Notes: generated by a model not told the origin, from the sequence alone. A DNA stretch of 64,000 bases from Microcebus murinus (GCF_040939455.1 NC_134119.1:1810501-1874500), one strand, 5' to 3'; positions 37,497 to 49,179 are shown, counted from the stretch's first letter. Numbers and translations: made by a program.

Positions 37497-37965
37497 CATC
37501 CCACCAGGCCCAGTATCTCAGTGCAGTGGCCATTGTCATGGATGTGCCACCCTCCCACCAGGCCCAGTATCTCAGCTCAGTGGCCATTGTCATGGACGTG
37601 CCACCCTCCCACCAGGCCCGGTATCTCAGCTCGGTGGCCATTGTCATGGACGTGCCTCCCTCCCACCAGGCCCGGTATCTCAGCGTGGTGGCCATTGTCA
37701 TGGACGTGCCACCCTCCCACCAGGCCAGGTATCTTAGCATGGTGGCCATTGTCATGGACGTGCCTCCCTCCCACCAGGCCAGGTATCTCAGTGTGGTGGC
37801 CATTGTCACGGACGTGCCTCCCTCCCACCAGGCCTGGTATCTTAGCATGGTGGCCATTGTCACAGACGTGCCTCCCTCCCACCAGGCCCGGTATCTCAGC
37901 GTGGTGGCCATTGTCATGGACGTGCCACCCTCCCACCAGACCCGGTATCTCAGTCATAAATGGAA
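37497..37965. repeat. 54-bp minisatellite, about 8.7 units, next to CDH4 exon
   Basis: The unit core GGCCATTGTCATGGACGTGC plus CTCCCACCAGGCCCGGTATC recurs at exact 54-bp steps (37511, 37565, 37619 and on to about 37945). It lies about 300 nt inside the intron downstream of the furin-site exon. On the sense strand each unit gives CCTGGTGGGAGGG. The 18-aa repeat in an open plus frame is an artefact of unit length. Confidence 0.97.
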
Positions 37966-38271
37966 AGAAATGTGAATGGTCAGACCAAACAAAGGGGTCA
38001 GAGGTCAAAGGCCAGGCTCCCCATTCCCGCCCCCTCCTGCTCCCGTGCTCAAGAGCCGTCATTTGAAAACGACCGAGAGAGACCGCCGTAACTCCAGTCC
38101 CGTCTGCCTGGCAGGACACGCCGTCCCCCTCTGCGCCACACGGTCTCATCGCCAAATAGCTGGGACCTTGGCCGTGGGCGGCAGGTGCAGTGCTGCCCCT
38201 CGCTGTGCCACGCAGCCCGGCCAGCGCCCACGCCTCGGCGCCCACGCTAAGCGGGAGGGGTCTCCACTCAC

Positions 38272-38445
38272 CCTCACGAGCTGCTGCGGGAAGGGCCCTC
38301 GGGAGTTCTCCGGCACGTTGATGGGCGGGATGACCCAGTCCCGCTTCTGTCGCCTCAGCCCGCCGGGGTTCTGGCGCTGGGGCCACGGCAGCAGCGTGTC
38401 CCTCGTTGGCGGGGACGGCTCCAGGTCCGCGTCCTTCCGTGCTTT
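38272..38445 (-). CDS. CDH4: CDH4 coding exon (furin site and start of mature R-cadherin)
   Basis: This exon is 174 nt, exactly 58 codons, in phase 0 at both ends. The acceptor is a CT-rich tract ending CGCCGCAG; the donor AGG|GTGAGT is close to ideal. The translation runs from [13 protein letters not shown] through DTLLPWPQ to RRQKR, then [20 protein letters not shown] and LVR. RQKR (38352-38341) fits a proprotein-convertase site. The following Asp-Trp is the mature N-terminus, and Trp2 is the residue that docks into the partner EC1 domain in classical cadherins. This half of the exon is nearly invariant across classical cadherins, while the propeptide half is less conserved. The exon sits 19,172 bp downstream of the previous coding exon. 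Because it is a multiple of three, skipping would keep the frame but remove the cleavage site and Trp2. Confidence 0.97.
38338..38355 (-). other. CDH4: Proprotein convertase cleavage site in CDH4 (RRQKR|D)
   Basis: The codons for Arg-Arg-Gln-Lys-Arg followed by Asp are read directly on the minus strand. R-X-K/R-R is the furin-type consensus; cleavage after the last Arg would release a mature chain beginning DWVIPP. The human protein is remembered as RRRKR here, so Gln at P3 would be a lineage difference that leaves the consensus intact. Confidence 0.9.
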
Positions 38446-38705
38446 CTGCGGCGTCAGGGGGAGAGGGGAGAGAAGAGTGACAGCGGCGGTCACGTCTGTG
38501 CAAAGGAAAAGGGTCTGTTGGGGGTTCTGAGCCGCCCCGGACTGAGGGGGAAGAGCGGACGGGGGGGTGTTATGGGAGAGCCCAGCAAGACCCGTCTGCA
38601 GGGAGGCGGCTGCACAGCCGATGGGGAAGGGGAACCACAGGAGGAGAGCAGAGTTGCCTGTCTCGCCAACGCTGTGGATAGGGGCGTTCAGAGCCCCAGC
38701 AGCGG
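38446..38705. other. Unique intron upstream of the furin-site exon acceptor
   Basis: This holds the CT-rich (sense strand) acceptor tract and unremarkable sequence up to the L1M/Alu block. Confidence 0.5.
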
Positions 38706-38758
38706 GAGAAACCACAAAGGAAAAGCTAAGACACTTCAATTTAAAACTCCTGTTTAAG

Positions 38759-39103
38759 GTCGGGAGCGGTGGCTCACGCCTGTAATCCTAGCACTCTGGG
38801 AGGCCGAGGCGGGCATATCGCTCAAGGTTAGGAGTTCAAAACCAGCCCGAGCAAGATCGAGACCCCGTCTCTACCAAAAATAGAAATTAATTGGCTAACT
38901 AAAAATATATGGGAAAAATTAGCCGGGCGTGGTGGTGCATGCCTGTAGTCCCAGCTACTCGGGAGGCTGAGGCAGGAAGATGGCCTGAGCCCAGGAGTTT
39001 GAGGTTGCTGTGAGCTAGGCTGACGCCAGGGCACTCTAGCCTGGGCCACAGAGTGAGACTCCATCTCAAAAAAAAAAAAAAATTAATAATAATATAAATA
39101 AAT
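38759..39103 (+). mobile_element. Alu SINE, strepsirrhine-type, with perfect target-site duplication
   Basis: This is a full-length Alu beginning GTCGGGAGCGGTGGCTCACG and ending in an A-rich tail. It has the extended linker AATTAATTGGCTAACTAAAA between the monomers. A 16-bp target-site duplication AAAACTCCTGTTTAAG is perfect at 38743-38758 and 39104-39119. It sits 314 bp upstream of the CDH4 furin-site exon, antisense to the gene. Confidence 0.98.
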
Positions 39104-39439
39104 AAAACTCCTGTTTAAGAAAATATACCCAAAAGGCAATTAACAAATTTGGAAAACATTATTTACAACAAATTTTACAAAGGATTAATAGTCACAATAC
39201 AAAGAGCTCTTACAAGTCAATAAGAAAAAAATGGGATTTTTTTTCAAACAAGAAAAGGGCATGAATAGATAATTCACAGCAAAATTAATATAAACTGTCA
39301 ATAAAGTTATAGAAGATGTTCGCATCTTCCAGTAGTCAAATAATGCAAATCAAAGTAATGTGTCCTTTTCACCTATCACATTGACAAGACTTAACGAGAT
39401 CAAGCCTCAGCACTGGGATGGCGTTGCCAGGGCGACAAG

Positions 39440-39660
39440 GAGGAGTCGGATTAGCGTCAAGCAGCCCTCTCGCCTTGTGTTTAGGGGCAACCAGGGATTC
39501 AGGTAACATGGGGCAAAGTCCCTTAATCTCTCAAAACACTGGTTTCTTCTCCTATGAAACAGGGCCGATAGCAATAGCCCCGAGTTCAGAGGGTCGCTAT
39601 GGGAATGATATCAGATGACGCTGAGAAAGGCCCCGCCCACGTTAGCGGGCAGTGGTGGGA
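39440..39660 (+). mobile_element. MIR SINE remnant
   Basis: GGGGCAAAGTCCCTTAATCT, TTTCTTCTCCTATGAAACAG and GGTCGCTATGGGAATGATAT follow the MIR consensus (cf. TTAACCTCTCTGAGCCTCAG and CTCATCTGTAAAATGGGG). Confidence 0.65.
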
Positions 39661-40170
39661 CCCGCGATGCCCGTGCCAGGCACCGCCAGCAGCCAGTTTG
39701 CCGGCGACTACCAAGAACCTCAGAAATGACCCGCCAGACCCAGTAACTCCACAGCTGGGCATCCGTCCCCCTGACTCCATACACGGACAAAAATCACCGT
39801 AGTATAAAGATGTTCACTGCAGACAGTTTTATAACAGTAAAAATACAGAAAGAAAATCTGGAGGTCGGACAGTAACAATAGCTGAATGCACGACACTAGG
39901 TCTGCATCTCGGGACATCGCAGTCACCGACAGTTACTCTGCTGAGGCTCCCACAGGAAGAAACGTCTATCAAGTATCAGTAAGTGGAGGAATAACATCAA
40001 AGTATACACGCAGCACGGCCACAGTGTTTTTAAAGAACAGAGAAAGAAATGGAAGGCAACACATCAAAAGGTAAACTCGGGTCACCAGGGCGTTTTATGT
40101 TATCTTCCTTTGTTCCTTTTGCCTTTCTACGCTTTCTAAATGTTGTGCTGCACATGACTTCCCACGGTTA

Positions 40171-41212
40171 GCACAGCCAACGGAGCCTCACGTTATGCAC
40201 GTGGCGTCCATGCACACGACACACCGGGTTTATTTCAAGGTGCCGCACATGGTGCCTTGGCGCAGTCCTCCTGGCTGGTGTTCACGTTACTCTGAATCTC
40301 CGAGACCGAAGAACAGGACGGGCCTCGGAGCAGGGCGGCCCGAGGCCGAGCTCAGAGCTGGCCAGGAGGCGTCTCCGCAGAAACTGACCCTGCAGCCACC
40401 GCAGGGCCCACCCTCCGCTGCGTCCAGATCCCCCCCACCCCGGGCACGGATGGTCTGAGCGCTGGCCTCTGGGCACGGAGCCCCTTCCCCACTCCCTTTT
40501 GCAAAAGAGTCTGCGCAGAAATAAGTTAAACACACGTAAACACAACTGCCTACTTGATGCAAAAAACCAAAAAAAATCAATCTGCTCCCAAATGCTCAAA
40601 CATAGAGCCACATTGGTGGGAAAAATCCGTCTGGACAAGCCACACTCCAGCGAGACACCCCCATGGGACCTGCCCCCAGCTCCTGCATCCGAGAGTCTGC
40701 AGCACTTCACAACCCAGGTCTCCACGGTCAATGCTGTCCTGTCAAAGGCAGTGGCGCCAGGTGCACACCATGGCCTGTGGCCGTGTCGCCACGGAAACGC
40801 TCCATCACACCAACCTCAGTTCAATCACACCAGCAGAGGCTGCCCCACGCCTCGTCCTCAGCTCTCGTGGGGTTGGGGTGGGGTCTTCTCTGGCTCCTTG
40901 GTGACCTTTGAGGAACTGTCTTTAGGACAGTCTTGGTCGTGCATCCTCCCCTACAACCCGGAGTGTAGACGGCTGGTCTCCAGTGGTAGCCAGAGCCTTG
41001 CAGGCCCCGAGTGTTGGGGGGCTGACGGCAGGACCCTGCGTCCCGGGTGGCCACACAGGCCCCTCCTCTGAAGAATTCCCACCTGCCCTGCAAGCCCCGG
41101 CCCCAGACGGCGGCACCTCCCGGAGCCTGTCTTTACCCTGGAGGGATGACAGGTTGGGCTGAGAAAGCGAAAGCTTTGATGGGAAAGACCAGACTAATCC
41201 CACTGCTCAAAG
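40171..41212. other. Unique intron
   Basis: An A-rich patch (AAAAAACCAAAAAAAATC) lies near 40560. No exon or confident repeat is seen. Confidence 0.4.
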
Positions 41213-41214
41213 TG

Positions 41215-41430
41215 CCTTGAAGTAACACAACGTAGTAAACAGAGACAGTAACAATCGCCGTGACCACGCACTGAGCACTTGGGCTCCGGGCCAAACGCTG
41301 TTGCGGGGACCCCCTGCCCCCTCCCCGTCACGGCTCAGGGAAGCAGACGCCCCACCAGGGAGAGCACAGGCCAGCAAGCCCTGAAGGCCACGCAGCTCAC
41401 TGGGCAGAGGTGTCTGACCCCAGGGCCAGA
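41215..41430 (-). mobile_element. MIR SINE remnant, antisense
   Basis: CACGCACTGAGCACTTGGGC, CCCGTCACGGCTCAGGGAAG and GGCCACGCAGCTCACTGGGC track the reverse complement of MIR (ATTTATTGAGCACTTACT ... ACAGCTAGTAAGTGGCAG). It is diverged. Confidence 0.55.
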
Positions 41431-41599
41431 GCCCCGGGACAGCGGGACAGTGCCACCCCTGCTCAGGGCTCCCACACCGGCGAGGGGTGGGCTGGCAGAA
41501 ACCGCTATTCCCGTGCAGGAGGCGGGACCTGTTCAGGGATCTACGTGTCGTTTCCCTCAGGACGTCTCCCATAGACCCCAGACCGGACAGGGTCGGCGT

Positions 41600-41695
41600 C
41601 CGGGAGCGCGTTAGGAATGCAAATCCCCAGGTCCCCCTGGGACGCACGGACTCTGGTGTGCCCAGGATCCGTGTTTAATGAGCCCTCTAGGTGAT
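41600..41695 (+). mobile_element. hAT-Charlie-like fragment
   Basis: GTTAGGAATGCAAATCCCCA, then CTCTGGTGTGCCCAGGATCC and TTTAATGAGCCCTCTAGGTG, resemble the internal part of MER20/MER3-class elements. Subfamily uncertain. Confidence 0.4.
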
Positions 41696-41707
41696 GGATG
41701 TGCTGTT

Positions 41708-41765
41708 CCTCACACGCACACACACGTGCACACACGCACACGCGCACACACACACATGTGCACGC
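41708..41765. repeat. (CA)n compound microsatellite
   Basis: ACACGCACACACACGTGCAC and further CA/CG steps are read directly. Confidence 0.9.
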
Positions 41766-42024
41766 ACCTTGCCACGGGGTCTCCCCACACTCAGGTCAGT
41801 AGGTGCCCGCCCAGGAGAAGGGACGTGTCAGCTTTTGCTCCTGAGCACGTCTGCGTGAGGCCAAGCAGCCAACTCAGCAAACGCATCCTTCCTGATGTTG
41901 GGGGCGGGGCCGTCCTGGCTCCAGTGGATGGGGCAGACACAGCCGGTCTGTCTCACCTGGTGATGCTTCGGCACCAGCAGAAGCTCACCTGGCCCTCTGA
42001 ATTCCAGGCTCACAATTCTGAAGG
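41766..42024. other. Unique intron
   Basis: Short stretch; nothing recognised. Confidence 0.4.
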
Positions 42025-42480
42025 GTTTTCATATAGCTGATTTTTTTTTAAACCTGCTTTATCTTCATTTGCTTAGGATGAGCTAGCATGGCGTTAATTT
42101 CCCCAGTGTTGTTTAAATAAATTGCACATATTTGCTACTATTTTAAAGCTGTGAGACAAATGTAATAACAAAATCTGGTGGAAACCAATGCCAGACCTGT
42201 GCAGGCTCTGCCTGGGAGATGCACCCACTTCCCTGGAAGAAAACGTCAGCGGCAGTTCGCACTTACCCCGTGGAACAGGCGTGTTCTGAACACGCAGTCA
42301 TCTCGGGCCCATTCAGAACACGGCGGATAAACACTGATGCTTAATTGCACTAAATATAAATAACGCTTCCAGTTACTCTTAAAAGTACTTCCTGGCAGAT
42401 GACACCTGCTCATTTCCCCTGATGCATTTCTGTACTGTGTGTTTCTGAGCGAGCGATGACTGAGCGTGGGGTGTGATTTG
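42025..42480. promoter_or_regulatory. AT-rich unique block, candidate conserved element
   Basis: AGCTGATTTTTTTTTAAACC, GGCGTTAATTTCCCCAGTG, TAAATAAATTGCACATATTT and TTAATTGCACTAAATATAAA lie in a non-repeat block before a hAT element. It may be regulatory or simply an AT-rich intron segment. Confidence 0.3.
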
Positions 42481-42496
42481 AATGTGGCTTGCACTC

Positions 42497-42951
42497 CTGT
42501 GGTACCCCCGGCCCCGGGCTGCAGGCCGGTCCTGTCCGGGGCCTGTTAGGAACCGGGCGGCACAGCAGGAGGTGAGCGGCAGGCCAGCGAGCCAGGCTTC
42601 ACCTGTACTTGCAGCTGCTCCCCATTGCTCGCACCACAGCCTGAGCTCGGCCTCCTGTGGGACCAGCAGGGGCATCGAGTTCTCACAGCAACGCGAACCC
42701 CACTGTGAAATTCGTGTGCGAGGGGTCCAGGCTGCGGCTCCTTATGAGAACCCAGTGCCTGATGACCCGAGCCGGAGCTGGGGCGGTGGTGCTGGCGCGG
42801 GGAGCGGCTGCACAGACAGACTGTCGTTAGCGGGGAGGTCTGACTGCACAATAAACGTAACACATCTGAATCACCCCAATCCACCCCGGTTCATGGATAA
42901 ATTGTCTTCCATGAAACTGGTACCTGGCGCCAAAAAGATGGGGAACCACTG
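42497..42951 (+). mobile_element. Nonautonomous hAT DNA transposon
   Basis: CTGTTAGGAACCGGGCGGCA, AGCAGGAGGTGAGCGGC, GCAGCTGCTCCCCATTGCTC, GCCTGATGACC and CTTCCATGAAACTGGTACCT are read in consensus order for a well-known mammalian hAT element. The ends CTGTGGTACCCC and GGGGAACCACTG look like terminal inverted repeats. Possible 8-bp flanks match only 5 of 8. I do not name the subfamily. Confidence 0.8.
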
Positions 42952-42979
42952 CTCTACTCCACTGGTACTAAACATTAGA

Positions 42980-43140
42980 TGCTACATATGCACACATGTG
43001 TACGAAGCACTATGCACATATGCACGTGTGTATGTACATAGATGTACATGTATGCACACACAGATGTATATGTGCAGATACCTACATACGTGTAGATATA
43101 CATGGGGACACATGCATGTGTTTATGTATACATGCATGCC
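42980..43140. repeat. TG/CA and ATGTAC-rich run
   Basis: CATATGCACACATGTGTACG, TATGTACATAGATGTACATG and similar words form a degenerate array. Confidence 0.8.
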
Positions 43141-43744
43141 TGCTCACCGGGTCCTGATAGTTTAGCCCAAGTGGGAGGTCCTGGAACTAGTGGGGTCGGG
43201 ACGGTCATGGTTGCAGAGCTGGTCTCTGGGTCCAGCCTGGCGGGTGCCCACGTTTGCAGAGTGACGAGCACCAAGGAAGTTGCCCTCCCTACTTCCGTCC
43301 ACTCCCTGGACACCAGGATGATGTGGTTACGGGGGGACTTCCCGGACTTCTGACAGCTTGCAGGATCCTCCTCGAGGATCTCAGGGTGACGGACGAAGGC
43401 AGAGAAACAACAACAGTCTCCCATTTCCACTGGAAGGCCGGGGCCCAGTTCATGGGCAAAGTGCACATTGAGAACAAGCAAACGAACACCACACGCCCGC
43501 ACCTGCCCTGCACTGGCCTGTGCTCTCCCTGGCTGGCACACCCTTCCATCCTCCTAACCTCCGGCAGCTCTGCCCTGCGGGTCTGCTCTGCTTGCACGGG
43601 GAGGTGTCCTGCGGGTGACAATGGTGTGACTGGCCCTGACTGCCGGGTGAGGCCGCGGGGACGCTCAGTGCTGTAGGAAGCGGGGGCCACTCCCCTCCCA
43701 TCTCTACGCCAGGGAGAGACGGATAATGAATGCAGCGCTGACCC
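43141..43744. other. Unique intron
   Basis: No exon or repeat is recognised. Confidence 0.4.
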
Positions 43745-43905
43745 GCAGAGGGTTTTAAATTATTTATTACCTTTTTTTGAAAAGGAAAAAAAGACAGAAA
43801 AAAGTGTCAAGGGAAGAACATAATCTTATGCAACCCCATCTATATGCAAAAAGTTATAGCTTATCCTATTTTTCTATTATCCAATCCTGGAATTATGAAG
43901 AGCTG
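43745..43905. promoter_or_regulatory. AT-rich unique island
   Basis: TTTTAAATTATTTATTACC, GAACATAATCTTATGCAACC and TTCTATTATCCAATCCTGG lie together. It is non-repeat as far as I can tell, and contains a CCAAT-like word. Confidence 0.3.
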
Positions 43906-46235
43906 AGCAGGAGCCCCATCTGTTAAGGGAAGGGGCTGACTTATGACCTTGAGCAGTACAGACCCCCACCTGCCATGGGGGCAGGGTCTCCTCCCGCCAT
44001 CGGGGTTTGAGGTGCACATGACTGTTTAGCGGGTGGATGCTGATGGATCATTTCCGAGTTTCCTGTGATAGAGATGCAGGGGCGGGTCCCACTCTAGTCC
44101 TTCCGGCCTCAATGCACGAGGCTCTCCGTGGGGCCAGCTCTGCAGGGCGCCCATGCTCTCCTGGGCACTCTCCACCAAGTGCTCGCTGTACACTCCATGT
44201 GCTGCAGACTCAGAGGAGGGGAGGGGCGGAGGCGGGAACAGCCCTGGAGGGCGGGAACAGGGGGTAGGGGCTGGGTTACCTGAGCACAGGTGTTTAGATG
44301 TGGGAGCCTGAAGCTCCTGCAAAATTCACCGAGAAGCCAGCACCTGCCGTTCCTAGCAGAAGTTATTAGCTTGAGAGGTGGCATGAAATAGAAATTGCTC
44401 AGAGTTCCCAGATCCCAGTTTCCAAGGAGAGCTGAGCAGCCCTGCCCTTTGGAGACAGGAGTGTAGACGGCAACGGTGACGTCCCTCACACGCCACCCAC
44501 CCAGGCACAGGGCCCGGGGCTGACCCTGCTGGGTGCTTCCTTAGCACCTGGAATTCCCAATGTTGAGAAAAATGTCATGAGCACAGGTCTGCCTGACTCA
44601 ATGAAAGGAAACTTTTTCAAGTCACTTCCTTGGGGACATGCCAACCAGTCCCTGCACCTGCCAACGTCTCGGTCAGGGAGCTCCGTGTCAGCTGTATGGG
44701 GCGTGCCCCGGCCCCTCCTGGAAGGACATGGTCACCAACTTCCTGTACCTGGACTAGTGGCTTTCTGGGGGTCCTGTGCAACCTCGTGTCTCTGTCTGGC
44801 AGCGCAGCCCGTGAACCTGGAATGCCCAGACATTCGGTTTCCGTGCAGGGGCCTGCAGGTCTGCTTTGCAAGAGCCGATAACGAGCCAAGTGCTCAGCCC
44901 GGTGTCAAGGGACGGCTGGGGGAGCAGACGGAATTGAGCTTTTTCACGTCCCTGACTTTACTGGCTCTCCCCGCACCCCCGCGGGCAGGGTGCGAGGGAG
45001 CGAGACCACTGAGGGAGAGAAGGAAGCACCTGCCACCGCCCGGGCTGGGGCTTCTGTCCTCTCCCTGCACGGCCGCAGGCCACGCGGCGGGAAGGCCACG
45101 TCTTCCTCCGCTGGGAAGATAAAGACGGCGGCGGCAAACGTCTCCAGGAGTAGAAACCTGGGTGAACGGGGGGTACATTTAAGACTGGTTTTGGGGTGAG
45201 TGAAAAAGCCGGCTATCACAGGAGAACCGAGCTCAGGGTAGAGCTTTCTTTACGCGCTGGGTGCTGGCGGGCCTTGCCGCGTGGGACCGCCAAGGGCAAG
45301 GTGTGTCTCCCGTGCGGATGCTGTGTTCTTCTAAGGCGCCCTGCAACTGCGTAGAACCCGGTGGGCTCAGAGCAGATGTCGGAGGTGCCCCCGGGGGCTG
45401 CGCACGAGGCAGACCCCGCCCGCTGGCGCACCTGCTCCGCGGGGCCGCGCTGACGCCTGCAGGGCCACTGGCCACACAGGCCGAGCGTCTCGACGTCCCC
45501 CGCCCAGCCCCAGCGTGGCCCTTCTTCATGGAGCATCTGCGCGGCGGAGCCATGGGCTTCCCGAGGGTTTTACCTGTGCCTGCCCTTCACGGAGCTCTGG
45601 GGATGGAAGGTTCTGGCAGCTCTGAGGCCCCGTGCAAGTCCCGGAGCCCCAGCGAGGCGGAAGCATCTCCTGTTTGCCATCCGAGGATGAAGCAGCCTCG
45701 CCCCTCAATGTGCTGAGCAGTCCCAGCCGCCCGGCCCCAGCTCCGTCCTCCCGGCCCAGCGGCCTGTGACGTCCTCCAGCCTCTGGCTCCCGGGGGGCGC
45801 CCTCGCCTTCTCACGGGGCCGTGACGGGCAGACCCGCTGACGCCATCTCAGCGCGCTGCCGAGCGTGCGTGGAGGCGCCCACGTTCGGGTAAGGGGCCAC
45901 TCTCAGCCGCACAGACGCCAGCCACCACGTCTTAGGGTCGGGGCTCCAAGACCACGGAAGGCACAGGAGGCTGCGGCCGGACGGAACGGGGGGCCGGGCC
46001 CGTTTCTGTCTCGGGGACCAGCGCGGCCGGGCGGGGAGCAAGGGGGTGCGGCGTGTCCTCCCGGTGCAGTGTCACTTTCCGCTCTCCTCCGTTCCGATTC
46101 CGCCTGGTTCTCCTCGCTTCCTTAGCGCTTCGGGTGAGACCTGCTTCAGCAGAGGGAGAAAGGTTGGCCCAAGTGTCAGGCCCGGTGCTGATCTGCACGC
46201 AGGGTAATTAGGCGGCTCTAGGAAGGGGCGCTGAC
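43906..46235. other. Unique intron
   Basis: GC-rich intron with no recognised exon or transposon. Confidence 0.4.
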
Positions 46236-46239
46236 ATGC

Positions 46240-46450
46240 ACCGTGTTCCTGCTGCTTCCCTTTCAACGCACCTTGGAAAAAGGGTGCACTTTTCCTCCCC
46301 GAGAGCACGTACACTTAAAATATTCCACTGGGGTGTTGTCTGTGGCCTTCCAGCAGGTTTCCATGGTAGCGAAGGAAGGACAAAGTGAGACGGTATTTAA
46401 CAAACACGAAATAAAACAACAGGACGACACCCACGTCCGTTAACAGAGAG
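46240..46450. promoter_or_regulatory. Candidate conserved noncoding element
   Basis: CTTAAAATATTCCACTGGG, GGTTTCCATGGTAGCGAAGG and GGTATTTAACAAACACG cluster in an AT-richer island; the second resembles an X-box half. Inference only. Confidence 0.3.
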
Positions 46451-47873
46451 GACGTGGAGGCATTCTCAATGCACACGTGCACGCGTGTGGCTCTGAAACG
46501 GCACTCAGTGGGTTTTTCCTACGTTGGTGACACCACTGGGGACGGGTGTGCCGTCTTTGCCCCCCGAGCACCGAGGCGGTTCTTACTCCCGACTTCCTGC
46601 AAGAAGGGGAGACCGTGTTGGACAATCCGTAGAAATGACATGAAGAAAGCTTTCCTGAGCAGTGCGGCGGCCGTTTCTCCATTCTGTCCGCCAGGAGGGG
46701 ACGGCTTCGCTCCGACACCCCCACGCATGGCGCCGGCTGCACGCCGCGGCGGCCCTCCCGTCACTCAGGCCCGGGCGGCGGGGGAGCCAGAGTGTCCTGT
46801 TTCCCAGCTGGGGGAGTTCGACCACTTGCCCAGGGTCCTGCTGTGGTCACCGGGGGCGGGCTGGGACTCGGCCCTGCCGGTGGGCACAGAGCAGGGGACC
46901 CCGCCAGGTTGTGGGCCCGGGCGCCATCGCCCGCCGCTCCTGGGTGCCGGGCAGGTGCCTCGGGATGTGACGTCTGAAAGTGTTCGGGGACCCGGGGAAG
47001 TAGTGTAGCTGGAGCTCTTCGGGCAGCCTCTGGTGGTCGCCACGATCCGGTGGGGGGTTCGTGCTGTCCCCGATGAGCATCGCAAACTCGCTTCTCTGGA
47101 CGAAGATCTGAAAGCCGCCGCCCGCGGCTTCAGCCTGGTCTCTCCGAAACTGCAGACTCCGAGACACGGCTGTGGCCGACAAGGGACCTCGGGACAGACG
47201 TCGGCCTGCGTAAGGGTGACGGTAAGTATTCCTGTCCCGCCGGAGAAGCAGGGGAAAGAGACCTCAGACTGTTCTGGAAGAAACAGAGCCAGATAAGTCA
47301 CAGGTGTGAGGCCTCGGCCACCTGCCAGGCTGCGCAGCGTCCTGCCCCCAGCATGCCAGGGACCCCGGTCCCAGCGAGGGTTTCGAAGACGGCTGGGGAC
47401 CAGGTTCCTCCGACTGAGGCTGGGGCCGGCCTGGTGCTGAGGGTGCTGAGCCACCCCCGGCCTCTGCCCACCAGCCGTGACAACCAAGGAGAATCCGGAT
47501 AGCGCCGGACGCCCTGGCTGAGCACCGAGCCCGCAGAGGTCCAGCTTCACAGACTGTCACCGTCATCCAGCGTGTGATGCCAGGTGCCCAGGAGTGGCCT
47601 TTGGCCTCAGGGATGCCCCTCCCTGCTGGGACTGTTCGCGGGGTATCAGAGATCATGTCCATGGCCCCCGTCATCGTCTCCATGGACCCTTCTGCAGAAA
47701 CACTGAGGGTTTCATTTTTAACCACACACCAGTGGGAGCCGCGGCCTCGGAGTGAAACGCAAACGTGTTGGTCTGAGGAGCCAGCTTGACGGTCACTCTA
47801 AACACCTGCAGGAGGGCAGTTTGGTCCCTCACCCCCTGCCTGGGGGGCTCTCCAGAGGCCTCCCGACACGTAC
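46451..47873. other. Unique intron
   Basis: GC- and CpG-rich; no exon supported. Confidence 0.4.
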
Positions 47874-48030
47874 ACAAACACACACACACACACACACGAA
47901 CACACTCATGCACGCCAGCACACTTTATACATGTATGTGTGCATGCACAAACACACTCATACATATGTGTGGGAACACATGCACACACGTGTATGCATGC
48001 ACACATGAACACACGTGTGGGAACACATGA
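47874..48030. repeat. CA-rich compound repeat
   Basis: (CA)9-like start at about 47878, then ACACACTCATACATATGTGT and CACATGCACACACGTGTATG words. Confidence 0.9.
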
Positions 48031-49178
48031 TCACACGCACCAGCCCCTATCAACAGCCTGACCGTGTCAGGATGGGTGCAAATGAGTTGATCACACAGAA
48101 AGTACCGAGTTACGTGCGGCCCTGCTCTGCGCCGGTGGGGCCCAGGGCCCGAGGCAGAGCATGCATCACGTAAGGCTGCCTGGCTCCCGCCCACCTCAGG
48201 TCTCTGCCTTGGCTGTTACTCTGTCTGGGGCGCCCCCCACAGCGTTGTTCAGGCCCCGCTTCTCCCATGCCAGGCGAGGCTCCTCTCAGCCCAGGTGCAG
48301 CCTCCTCGGCCCCGGGACACTGCAGCACCTGGCCCTCTGCCCCACCCCCGCCCCAGGGCCGGGCCCCCCACCCTCTGCACACACTTTCCTGCTGGCCGCG
48401 TTGGGGGGGTGCAAGAAGGCGGGCTGGAGCCAAGTGCTGGCGCCCCTGCCCCATGAGGCGGTGAGCATGGCGGGGTGGGGGGGTGTCCCAATGTCCTCAG
48501 ATGTATCCCCCCATCTTAGAGCTGCCACACAGCGTTACTCCCAGTGATTGAAGGGAGTGACTTCCAGACCCTTCCCACCGCAGGACTCCAAGTCCTCAGA
48601 GGGGTGCCGGCCACTCATTTCCTATTCCGCGGCGTGCTCCAGGGTGAAAGAACGCACAGAAGCGCGCAGCTTGCTCCTCTCTGCAGGGCCCACGGCCCGG
48701 AGCCTCCCTGACTGCAGTGCCCGTGGGGTCACGTTAGGCGGCCCCTGCACACCTCCTGAGGTCCCTGCCGGGGCCGCTGCAGACAGCGCCAGCTCTCTGT
48801 GCAGAGTGGAGAGCGGACCCAGACCTCGTCCAAGGCCGCTTGCAGCACGAAGACATCCTCTAGGTTTGAACTTCCCAGTTCTGTGACTCACGCCTTGCCA
48901 GTGCAGCGGGCAGCCCACGGAAGACGCACTGGCCTCCCGCAGGAGGGCCGGTCCTGGACCCTGCAGACGACTCAGGAAGCGAAGCTGCACCTCCAAATCC
49001 ACAGAGACCAGCTGCGGCGCCCACTCCTGCCCCGCACGCCGTTAAGATGTGAGGGCTGCGGTTCATATGGGGAGCGCCGGGCATCCTCTGAGACCTCGCA
49101 CTGACAGCCCATCACCCCTGCAACTCCGTCTCGGGGCCCCTGGAGGGGAGCTGAGGGGCTGTGGTCGTGACCTTGGCC
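48031..49178. other. Unique intron
   Basis: No exon or repeat is recognised. Confidence 0.4.
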
Positions 49179-49179
49179 T

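Larger units (their letters stand above)
38706..40170 (+). mobile_element. Ancient L1M 3' region, split by an Alu and a MIR
   Basis: ACAAATTTTACAAAGGATTA, AAAGAGCTCTTACAAGTCAA, AATCAAAGTAATGTGTCC, and later AAGATGTTCACTGCAGACAG with TTTTATAACAGTAAAAATAC follow the L1M ORF2 3' end and 3' UTR in order. The Alu at 38759-39103 and a MIR at about 39440-39660 interrupt it. It is antisense to CDH4. Confidence 0.85.

Noticed and set aside
37526..37975. 18-residue repeat protein with MDVPPSHQARYLS motif
   Set aside because: The 54-bp unit is a multiple of three. The array lies in intron on the strand opposite CDH4 with no exon signals.
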